A DNA stretch of 6,625 nucleotides from Candidatus Omnitrophota bacterium (lineage in GTDB: Bacteria > Omnitrophota > Koll11 > Zapsychrales > Aceulaceae): the NCBI GenBank assembly GCA_029931885.1, contig JAOZRJ010000059.1, positions 714 to 7,338 of the forward strand, in the 5' to 3' direction. The notes under the pieces are model-generated. The model saw nothing but the letters and a program-made list of their open reading frames with translations, searched no databases and had not been told where the DNA came from. Below, in pieces: positions 1 to 3,549 of this stretch; position 1 is the first letter of the stretch; each line of letters opens with the position of its first letter. A program made the position numbers and the translations under genes.

Positions 1-72
1 GAACGATTTGGCATTGACGAGCAAATGACTAAGATTCTTTTGAATACAGTCGATATGTTCGAATGGCATTAG
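1..72 (+). CDS. C-terminal end of an unknown protein (5' partial)
   Basis: The frame opens at base 1 and ends with TAG at 70-72, giving the last 23 residues of a protein (ERFGIDEQMTKILLNTVDMF followed by EWH). The piece looks like an amphipathic helix and is too short to assign to a family. Its stop lies immediately before the TATAAATA box at 73-80, so the next gene probably has its own late transcript. The reading frame is supported only by being open and by the tight gene packing around it. Confidence 0.6.
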   Translation, partial: ERFGIDEQMTKILLNTVDMFEWH

Positions 73-80
73 TATAAATA
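73..80 (+). promoter_or_regulatory. T4-type late promoter box (TATAAATA) upstream of groES
   Basis: This is an exact TATAAATA octamer, the consensus -10 box of T4-type late promoters, which are read by a phage sigma factor and have no -35 element. It sits directly after the upstream stop codon and 37 bases before the groES ATG. No well-placed sigma70 -35 box accompanies it. Two more exact copies occur before genes in this window (1958 and 2576). In AT-rich DNA the octamer can arise by chance, so location is the main support. Confidence 0.55.
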
Positions 81-117
81 TTTACAGAACATAAAAACAC
101 AACGAAAGGAGAATTGA

Positions 118-402
118 ATGTTTGAACCGTTATACGACAAAGTAGTTTTAAAGAGAAACAGCCCCGATGAACAAACGCCCTCAGGTATTATTATCCCCAA
201 AGCGGCGGGAGAGGTTTCACAATACGCAGAAGTAATCGCAGTTGGTGAAGGTCGAATGTTGGCCGATGGCACGTTTAAGCCTATGGCCATTAAAGTTGGT
301 GACAAAGTTTTTATTAGCAAATTCGTGGCAAATGTATTTTACTTGGATGAAGAAGAGTATTTATTAGTCAACGAAGCTGAAATTTATGGCGTTTTTAAAT
401 AA
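118..402 (+). CDS. groES: GroES-type co-chaperonin (Cpn10)
   Basis: A 94-residue Cpn10 that would cap the GroEL ring and close the folding chamber in the cytoplasm. Length and layout match bacterial GroES. The N-terminal strand MFEPLYDKVVLKR is followed by the mobile loop at about residues 14-32, which carries the hydrophobic tripeptide III (24-26) after a Gly, the segment that docks on GroEL. The roof-loop and barrel part follows (about 40-75), then a family-like C-terminus (LLVNEAEIYGVFK). AAAGGAGA at 105-112 is a strong ribosome binding site for the ATG. A T4-type late box lies upstream. Phages use such proteins (T4 gp31, for example) to adapt host GroEL to fold capsid protein; that role here is inferred. 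This one resembles the bacterial type more than gp31. No GroEL gene is seen in the window. Confidence 0.95.
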   Translation: MFEPLYDKVVLKRNSPDEQTPSGIIIPKAAGEVSQYAEVIAVGEGRMLADGTFKPMAIKVGDKVFISKFVANVFYLDEEEYLLVNEAEIYGVFK

Positions 403-405
403 AGT

Positions 406-434
406 TTGACAAATCTGTTTCAGTATGTTATAGT
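406..434 (+). promoter_or_regulatory. sigma70-type early promoter for the 445-535 RNA and downstream genes
   Basis: TTGACA (406-411), a 17-base spacer and TATAGT (429-434). The expected start near 441 lies only a few bases before the left arm of the inverted repeat bounding the structured RNA at 445-535, so the promoter appears placed to make that RNA. The bases after the -10 (GGTATTT) resemble those after the promoters at 3498 and 5401 (GGTCTTT), suggesting a shared phage early-promoter design. Confidence 0.8.
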
Positions 435-444
435 GGTATTTTTA

Positions 445-535
445 AATGAGAGTTTCGTCTAGTACAAAGACATCCGGCATCAAGGCGTAAAGTCGCTGGT
501 CGGGAAACATCGGCTCGCATCCGTTAACTCTCATT
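445..535 (+). ncRNA. Small structured RNA with tRNA-like geometry
   Basis: AATGAGAGTT (445-454) and AACTCTCATT (526-535) are perfect 10-base inverted repeats that close the element. Read as a tRNA, the acceptor stem is 448-454/526-532. The D arm is GTCT (457-460) and AGAC (468-471) around a 7-base loop, close to the usual Glu/Asp-type TCGTCTAG context. The T arm has a 7-base loop CTCGCAT (514-520) on a stem with a T-T mismatch (509-513/521-525). The middle does not form a normal anticodon arm: CCGGC (474-478) can pair with GCTGG (495-499), but 16 bases lie between them. There is no 3' CCA, unlike the other tRNA genes here. It may be a decayed tRNA, a tRNA mimic or a stable RNA of the T4 species 1/2 kind. 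It contains no convincing reading frame. A dedicated promoter lies just upstream. Confidence 0.55.
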
Positions 536-550
536 ACAATAAAGGAAAGA

Positions 551-733
551 ATGGAAGAGACTAAAATAGTTTTCGAATGTTACAAATGCCGATGTCAGTT
601 ACATCAACCGATTGCTCGTAGCTTATCGGCGCAAGACATCATGGACAAATTACATGAGATTTCCGAATTAGATTGTCCCGAATGTGGAGAAGAGGGACAT
701 TTGAATTGGAAATTGTATCGTGTCGTGTATTAA
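551..733 (+). CDS. Small zinc-ribbon-like hypothetical protein
   Basis: A 60-residue protein that I do not recognise as a named family. It carries CYKC at residues 10-13 (with another Cys at 15) and CPECG at 42-46. These two CxxC knuckles, about 28 residues apart, could bind one zinc ion as a ribbon; the acidic helix between them (about 26-40) would form the middle. Small ribbons of this kind are common in phages, often with unknown nucleic-acid or protein partners. AAAGGAAAG at 541-549 provides a close ribosome binding site for the ATG. It is the first gene after the tRNA-like RNA and probably shares its transcript from the 406 promoter. The next gene starts one base after its stop. Confidence 0.75.
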   Translation: MEETKIVFECYKCRCQLHQPIARSLSAQDIMDKLHEISELDCPECGEEGHLNWKLYRVVY

Positions 734-734
734 A

Positions 735-989
735 ATGTTGAAGAAAATCATACCGATCAATCGGATGCGCAATTTGGGTAAATTCATTCCAACTTGGAAA
801 CGCAAAAAAAAGACGGATATTCCAGAGAGTTATCAATTACACAATCCGGATTTGTCTTTTTACATTGAAATCTCGTTGACGAAAGCAGACATTGAATCAA
901 TCAAAGATGGCGAAAGAGCTTGGATAGACTCTAATACAAGACCATACCCTTTGACAATTACATTTAGAGAAAAGAAAGAAATAGCATAA
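735..989 (+). CDS. Hypothetical protein with basic N-terminus
   Basis: An 84-residue protein of unknown function. The first 30 residues are strongly basic (a KRKKK run near residue 25), suggesting nucleic-acid or ribosome contact. The rest (about 40-84) looks like alternating strands and one helix. I chose ATG 735, one base after the stop of the preceding gene, which would allow coupled translation. A GTG at 720, overlapping that gene and preceded by GGA at 708-710, would add five residues (MSCIK) and cannot be excluded. The stop at 987-989 is only four bases before the tRNA-Arg at 994, so protein genes and a tRNA appear to share one transcript. No family assignment. Confidence 0.65.
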   Translation: MLKKIIPINRMRNLGKFIPTWKRKKKTDIPESYQLHNPDLSFYIEISLTKADIESIKDGERAWIDSNTRPYPLTITFREKKEIA

Positions 990-993
990 ATGA

Positions 994-1062
994 GGTCCCA
1001 CCGAGGATGGCAAGAGGATTTCGAATCCTTAAAGGAGATTTCGATTATCTCTGGGACTTCCA
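994..1062 (+). tRNA. tRNA-Arg (anticodon TCG) with a reduced D arm
   Basis: The acceptor stem GGTCCCA (994-1000) pairs with TGGGACT (1052-1058), with G1-T72 as the only wobble. Discriminator T1059 is followed by encoded CCA (1060-1062). The anticodon arm GAGGA/TCCTT encloses TTTCGAA, giving TCG at 1021-1023, which reads Arg CGA. The T arm GAGAT/ATCTC encloses a canonical TTCGATT loop. The variable loop has 4 bases. Only 13 bases (1001-1013) lie between acceptor and anticodon stems, where about 19 are expected; CCG-AGGA-TGG can form a 3-bp mini-hairpin. A protein frame opening at ATG 1007 runs through this gene and should not be believed at its N-terminus. The tRNA may be active with a minimal D arm, or a partly deleted copy. 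Confidence 0.75.
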
Positions 1063-1081
1063 CTTTTCGAACTTAGAACAT

Positions 1082-1087
1082 AAGGAA
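1082..1087 (+). promoter_or_regulatory. Ribosome binding site that sets the start at 1091
   Basis: AAGGAA lies 3 bases before ATG 1091. It supports this start over ATG 1007, which lies inside the tRNA-Arg gene and has only an AGG directly abutting it. Confidence 0.55.
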
Positions 1088-1090
1088 CGC

Positions 1091-1663
1091 ATGAAAATAA
1101 ATTTGAAGAAAGCTGTTAGTATCCAAGGCGATATTGATAAACTCATGACTGATCTCTTTACTGAGATTCGCAACAAGCGATTATTGACAATTGAACTTTT
1201 CGAAGATCCGGTTGTACTGGTTGAAAAGAATCGGAACGATGTTCAAATATTGATCAAACGATTCTTAGATCTGACTGAGATCAGATCGGATATTCGTGCC
1301 AAGGTTGCACGGGAAAATGCCAATTGTGGCATTGGTGATATGTTGGCCGCTGTCAATGCACTCGAACGGAAGGATCGACTTTTCAGTTATTTGTCCACTG
1401 ATTGCATATTGGTAAAAGATGTAGAAGTCATCAAGAAAACTCTCAATCGACTTGAGTTGGCCGAAGGAACTACCATTAGACGTAGCTCTGTGGACACTGG
1501 AATCTTCAATGATGAAGAGATCCAAAAATCCAAACAAAATGCCCTGAAAGCTCAAAAGGATATTCGTCAATTGAAAGACACGATGTTGGAAACCAACATT
1601 CGTAACACAATCGAATTAGGTGCGGAAGCACAAGCGATTCTCGAAAGGGAATCAATTGTGTAA
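1091..1663 (+). CDS. Helical hypothetical protein (start revised to 1091)
   Basis: A 190-residue, mostly helical soluble protein of unknown function. Residues 1-65 and 140-180 have heptad-like charged and hydrophobic spacing, suggesting coiled coils. A short conserved-looking centre (about 78-100: NCGIGDMLAAVNALERKDRL) and a later VDTGIFNDEEI segment separate them. The order coil, short motif, coil loosely recalls DIP1984-like proteins, but I would not assign that family from this. The frame is open from ATG 1007, which would add 28 residues; I reject that extension because those bases encode tRNA-Arg(TCG) and because AAGGAA precedes ATG 1091. There are no membrane segments or metal motifs. 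It is probably co-transcribed with the genes from 551 on. Its stop lies inside the left arm of an inverted repeat (1654-1663). Confidence 0.75.
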   Translation: MKINLKKAVSIQGDIDKLMTDLFTEIRNKRLLTIELFEDPVVLVEKNRNDVQILIKRFLDLTEIRSDIRAKVARENANCGIGDMLAAVNALERKDRLFSYLSTDCILVKDVEVIKKTLNRLELAEGTTIRRSSVDTGIFNDEEIQKSKQNALKAQKDIRQLKDTMLETNIRNTIELGAEAQAILERESIV

Positions 1664-1868
1664 TCTCACCTTGTGAGTGAGTATAAGACGTGATCTTACA
1701 CAGTTAAGGACTTGAAATCCTTGTCGATTATGGAGCCTCGGCCGCCTGACTATTTTAAAATATTCTGATTATTGATAATTGATCAGGATGTCGTGGCCAT
1801 TGATTGCTGATTATTGTTCTTTTTGTCGTTGATTGATCATAGACGATATTCACTCACTAAACAAACGT
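1654..1868 (+). other. Non-coding stretch with nested inverted repeats and short duplications
   Basis: No convincing gene is seen between the stop at 1663 and the tRNA at 1869. AATTGTGTAA (1654-1663) pairs with TTACACAGTT (1696-1705) with one wobble. GTGAGTGAGTAT (1673-1684) pairs with ATATTCACTCAC (1846-1857) with one wobble, bracketing about 185 bases. CTCAC-CTT-GTGAG (1665-1677) competes with that long-range stem. AAGGA-CTTGAAA-TCCTT (1706-1722) looks like a Ser(TGA) anticodon arm but has no matching acceptor or T arm. CCTGA (1745-1749) pairs with TCAGG (1783-1787). CTGATTATTG and ATTGATCA each occur twice in 1765-1839. This may be a structured RNA, a decayed tRNA region or a processing signal ahead of the tRNA cluster. 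Confidence 0.45.
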
Positions 1869-1944
1869 GCCGGGGTAGTTTAACTGAATAAAATCCTTTC
1901 CTCCTAAGATAGAGATCCGAGTTTGATTCTCGGTGCCGGCTCCA
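1869..1944 (+). tRNA. tRNA-Arg (anticodon CCT)
   Basis: A 76-base tRNA with encoded CCA (1942-1944) and discriminator T1941. The acceptor GCCGGGG/TGCCGGC has a G6-G67 mismatch and a G7-T66 wobble. The D stem is GTTT/AAAT. The anticodon stem CTTTC/GATAG has one T-T mismatch around loop CTCCTAA, giving CCT at 1903-1905, which reads Arg AGG. The T arm CCGAG/CTCGG holds loop TTTGATT, lacking the usual C56. The fold is clear despite the mismatches, which are more than in a typical bacterial gene. The HNH gene follows. Confidence 0.88.
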
Positions 1945-1957
1945 TAAAACAAACTCA

Positions 1958-1965
1958 TATAAATA
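1958..1965 (+). promoter_or_regulatory. T4-type late promoter box (TATAAATA) before the HNH gene
   Basis: An exact TATAAATA lies 19 bases before ATG 1985, so a transcript would start close to the HNH start codon. Late promoters in front of homing endonuclease genes are known in T4 (I-TevI). The wider sequence CATATAAATAA (1956-1966) recurs at 2574-2584. Confidence 0.5.
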
Positions 1966-1984
1966 ACATTAGATAAAACATCCA

Positions 1985-2506
1985 ATGGGAGAATATGTGA
2001 GTTTAAATTATGAATACTGGAACAGATGGCGCAATCGTGCCAAACATCGAATTGTAGAAGCTCTTGGTGGGAAGTGTATTATTTGTGGGTTTGATAAGTG
2101 GACGGAATCTCTTGATTTCCACCATATCAATCCGAAAGAAAAATTGTTCAATCTAAGTAGTTTAGGAATTAGTAAAGGCTCTAAGAATTGGAAAAGTATC
2201 GTAGAAGAAGCTCGGAAATGTGTAATATTATGTGCCAATTGTCATAGAGCTTACCATTCCGGTCATGCAGAATTACCGGAAACACTAATTAAATTTGACG
2301 AATCGTTTGCTGAGTATAGAGAACCCAAAAAACCAAAAGTCAAAAAACCAAAAAAGAAAAGAATCCAACCGACAAAAATTGATTGGCCGAGTATAGAAAT
2401 TTTACATTCAATGCTCGAACAATCAAATTATTCAGCGGTTGGTAGGGAACTTGGAGTTTCCGATAACGCTGTAAGAAAACATATAAAAACAAATGTGGCC
2501 CTGTAG
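1985..2506 (+). CDS. HNH homing-type endonuclease with C-terminal helix-turn-helix
   Basis: A 173-residue free-standing nuclease. The HNH ββα-metal core runs from about residue 25 to 94: CIIC (31-34) and CANC (83-86) form the zinc knuckles, H46-H47 supply the catalytic His region, and N85 and H87 complete the motif. A Lys/Pro-rich linker (about 115-137) leads to a helix-turn-helix (about 140-168: SAVGRELGVSDNAVRKHI) that should bind the target site. Such enzymes cut DNA lacking the element and spread by repair. Position between two tRNA-Arg genes fits a mobile gene targeting the tRNA region. ATG 1985 has no ribosome binding site; GTG 1997, preceded by GGGAGA (1987-1992), is a plausible alternative that removes four residues. 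The stop TAG (2504-2506) lies inside the next tRNA, so the last codons are tRNA sequence. Confidence 0.92.
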   Translation: MGEYVSLNYEYWNRWRNRAKHRIVEALGGKCIICGFDKWTESLDFHHINPKEKLFNLSSLGISKGSKNWKSIVEEARKCVILCANCHRAYHSGHAELPETLIKFDESFAEYREPKKPKVKKPKKKRIQPTKIDWPSIEILHSMLEQSNYSAVGRELGVSDNAVRKHIKTNVAL

Positions 2507-2573
2507 TTTAATGGATTCAGAACCGTGTTCTTCTAAAGCACGTATCCGGGCTCGATTCCCGGCAGGGCTTCCA
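2497..2573 (+). tRNA. tRNA-Arg (anticodon TCT)
   Basis: A 77-base tRNA with encoded CCA (2571-2573) and discriminator T2570. The acceptor GGCCCTG/CAGGGCT has one G-T at the end. The D stem is GTTT/GAAC with GG in its loop. The anticodon stem GTGTT/AGCAC encloses CTTCTAA, giving TCT at 2532-2534, which reads Arg AGA. The T arm CCGGG/CCCGG holds CTCGATT. The first 10 bases overlap the end of the HNH gene, so one transcript cannot give both intact products from those bases. Confidence 0.95.
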
Positions 2574-2575
2574 CA

Positions 2576-2583
2576 TATAAATA
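2576..2583 (+). promoter_or_regulatory. T4-type late promoter box (TATAAATA) between tRNA genes
   Basis: A third exact TATAAATA starts 3 bases after the tRNA-Arg(TCT) CCA and ends 10 bases before the next tRNA. Initiation would fall very near the 5' end of the tRNA at 2594. It could equally be AT-rich spacer; the shared 11-mer CATATAAATAA with 1956-1966 may reflect duplication. Confidence 0.4.
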
Positions 2584-2593
2584 AAAATATCAA

Positions 2594-2667
2594 GCGCCTG
2601 TATCATAGTGGTTAATGAATCGACTTGCAAGTCGATGACCCGAGTTCAATTCTCGGCATCCGCTCCA
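2594..2667 (+). tRNA. tRNA-Cys-like (anticodon GCA) with irregular acceptor and anticodon loop
   Basis: A 74-base tRNA with encoded CCA (2665-2667), a perfect D stem TCAT/ATGA with a GG-containing loop, and a perfect T arm CCGAG/CTCGG with loop TTCAATT. Discriminator T2664 agrees with Cys, which normally uses U73. The anticodon arm is a perfect 18-base palindrome (2619-2636): a 6-bp stem ATCGAC/GTCGAT with a 6-base loop TTGCAA, or a 5-bp stem with an 8-base loop, but never the normal 7. GCA at 2627-2629 is the likely anticodon; TGC (Ala) is the alternative. The acceptor GCGCCTG/CATCCGC has two adjacent mismatches (C4-C69, C5-T68). It may be impaired or specialised. Confidence 0.75.
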
Positions 2668-2675
2668 ACAAACAC

Positions 2676-2747
2676 GCATCGGAAATGTTAAGTGCATGAC
2701 TCCCTACCGGGGGTTAGTGAGAGGTTAACGTCTCTCTCGATGCTCCA
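2676..2747 (+). tRNA. Degenerate tRNA-like element (possible tRNA pseudogene)
   Basis: The acceptor GCATCGG (2676-2682) pairs with TCGATGC (2737-2743), with one wobble, followed by T and encoded CCA (2745-2747). A D stem ATGT/GCAT has only a 5-base loop without GG. The anticodon stem ACTCC/GGGGT (extendable to 6 bp) has a 6-base loop CTACCG; if T2705 is position 33, the anticodon would be ACC (Gly), but this is doubtful. The T stem GAGAG/CTCTC holds an 8-base loop GTTAACGT lacking the TTCRA signature. All four stems are kept while the loop signatures are lost, so the element folds like a tRNA but probably does not decode. It is packed 8 bases after the preceding tRNA and 17 before the next, so it is part of the cluster. 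Confidence 0.5.
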
Positions 2748-2764
2748 ACTCCCCTTACAAATTT

Positions 2765-2841
2765 GCGGTCGTGATGTAACTGGCACGCATATCAGACTCA
2801 AAATCTGATTTCTCTCGGTTCGACTCCGAGCGGCCGTACCA
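2765..2841 (+). tRNA. tRNA-Leu (anticodon CAA), class I shape
   Basis: A 77-base tRNA with encoded CCA (2839-2841) and discriminator A2838, as Leu requires. The acceptor GCGGTCG/CGGCCGT has G1-T72 and T5-G68 wobbles. The D stem ATGT/GCAT has GG in the loop. The anticodon stem TCAGA/TCTGA is perfect around CTCAAAA, giving CAA at 2799-2801, which reads Leu TTG. The T arm CTCGG/CCGAG holds a canonical TTCGACT. The variable loop is only 5 bases (2809-2813), although bacterial tRNA-Leu normally has a long variable arm. TTG is the commonest Leu codon in the bL12 gene of this window (7 of 11 by my count). Confidence 0.88.
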
Positions 2842-2855
2842 CAAAAAGGAAAGAA

Positions 2856-3236
2856 ATGTATTGGAATAACAGAATAGAATTTTCTTCATTGATAGGCCAA
2901 ACATTAAAATCTATTGACAATCAAGGCAATGAACTTCGGTTTTTCACTGACAACGGAATTGAATATTTAATGTATCATGAACAGGACTGATGCGAGAATG
3001 TTACCGTAGAAGATATCTGCGGCGATTTAGATGATTTGATTGGGAATCCAATTTTAAATGCATATGAAAGTACCAATCGAGACAATGGCCACGACTTTGA
3101 AAGTCATACTTGGACTTTCTATAACTTATCTACTATCAAAGGATCAGTTACCATTCGTTGGTTGGGCGAGTCTAATGGATATTATTCTGAAGGTGTTGAC
3201 TTTATAAGAATTGACAATGAAAACGATAACATTTAA
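2856..3236 (+). pseudogene. DUF7448-like phage protein with an in-frame TGA at a Cys-Cys site (broken or recoded)
   Basis: One frame encodes a 126-residue protein interrupted only by TGA at codon 45 (2988-2990). Residues 1-44 end in YLMYHEQD; after the TGA come [20 protein letters not shown], then [21 protein letters not shown] and [14 protein letters not shown]. From memory, this matches a phage family (I believe DUF7448) whose relatives read DCCE here, so TGA replaces the first Cys. AAGGA (2846-2850) gives a good start at ATG 2856, directly after the tRNA cluster. The downstream half has no ribosome binding site; TTG 3036 is not credible. Both halves look undecayed. Either a recent nonsense mutation or selenocysteine insertion could explain this. 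TGA ends at least three other genes here, so general TGA reassignment is unlikely. Function unknown. Confidence 0.75.
3004..3022 (+). promoter_or_regulatory. Possible SECIS-like hairpin downstream of the in-frame TGA
   Basis: CCGTAGA (3004-3010) pairs with TCTGCGG (3016-3022), 7 bp with one G-T, around a 5-base loop AGATA. The loop begins about 20 bases after the TGA and has G in its second position, which agrees with the bacterial SECIS model as I recall it. The hairpin also encodes the conserved VEDICG segment, so the pairing could be coincidental. Confidence 0.3.
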
Positions 3237-3501
3237 TCTAAAGTCTGAATACTTTGAGGCGATCAAAGCTGGAACAAAAACAGAGGAATTTCGACTATAT
3301 ACTCCATATTGGATTAAACGACTCTTAAATCGATCTTATGATGAAATAATACTATGTAAGGGATATCCAAAGATAAACGATTCTGAGAGACGTTTAAGGG
3401 TTCCTTGGAATGGTTTTGAGATTAGGATGATCCAACATCCGTTATTTGGGGATAAACCAGTGAAAGTATTTGCAATCAAAATTAATTTAAAAAAGACTTG
3501 A
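3217..3501 (+). CDS. ASCH-domain protein
   Basis: A 94-residue protein of the ASCH type, a small β-barrel related to PUA folds and expected to bind RNA or nucleotides. The family pattern is visible: an N-terminal strand (ITFNL), a helix with the GTKTEEFR signature (about residues 19-26), then TPYWIKRL, a strand with a CKGYPK turn, and a closing strand [11 protein letters not shown] chose ATG 3217; TTG 3211 would add two residues. It overlaps the end of the previous frame by 20 bases, which suggests coupled translation and hints that the upstream frame is still translated to its end. The last codons and the stop TGA (3499-3501) lie in the promoter repeat: the stop is inside the -35 TTGACA. A role in RNA handling would suit the tRNA-rich neighbourhood, but that is inference. 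Confidence 0.8.
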   Translation: MKTITFNLKSEYFEAIKAGTKTEEFRLYTPYWIKRLLNRSYDEIILCKGYPKINDSERRLRVPWNGFEIRMIQHPLFGDKPVKVFAIKINLKKT

Positions 3502-3540
3502 CATAGTTGTTTAATCCTGTATAATGGTCTTTATCAACAA
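3489..3540 (+). repeat. 52-bp direct repeat, copy 1 (carries a promoter)
   Basis: Bases 3489-3509 equal 5392-5412, six bases differ (3510-3515 versus 5413-5418), and 3516-3540 equal 5419-5443. The repeat includes the last codons (KKT, stop) of the upstream gene, the whole promoter and the first transcribed bases. The two copies bracket the radical SAM and nuclease-like genes. Confidence 0.9.
3498..3525 (+). promoter_or_regulatory. sigma70-type early promoter for the radical SAM gene
   Basis: Consensus TTGACA (3498-3503), a 16-base spacer and consensus TATAAT (3520-3525), followed by GGTCTTT as at 5429. The start near 3532 leaves a short leader of about 18 bases before ATG 3550 with no clear ribosome binding site, so translation may begin from an almost leaderless transcript. 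Confidence 0.9.
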
Positions 3541-3549
3541 CTAATAAAA

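Noticed and set aside
69..320. Minus-strand frame across groES
   Set aside because: Shadow of a clear GroES gene on the plus strand.
1007..1090. N-terminal extension of the 1091 gene from ATG 1007
   Set aside because: These bases lie in and just after the tRNA-Arg(TCG) gene (994-1062), and AAGGAA precedes ATG 1091.
1706..1722. tRNA-Ser(TGA)
   Set aside because: Only an anticodon-arm-like hairpin is present; no partner acceptor, D arm or T arm could be found around it.
1730..1768. Short frame MEPRPPDYFKIF
   Set aside because: Only 12 codons, no ribosome binding site, and within a region of inverted repeats.
1673..1857. 6S RNA or intron-containing tRNA
   Set aside because: Length and closing stem are suggestive, but the central bubble of 6S is not evident, and no T arm or CCA supports a split tRNA.
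2914..2942. Promoter with TTGACA at 2914
   Set aside because: No acceptable -10 box lies 15-19 bases downstream.
3036..3236. Separate 66-residue gene starting at TTG 3036
   Set aside because: There is no ribosome binding site, and the sequence continues in frame from 2856 through the TGA as one family member.
3211..3239. Promoter with TTGACA at 3211
   Set aside because: The only -10 candidate, TAATCT at 3234, is weak, and the position is inside coding sequence.
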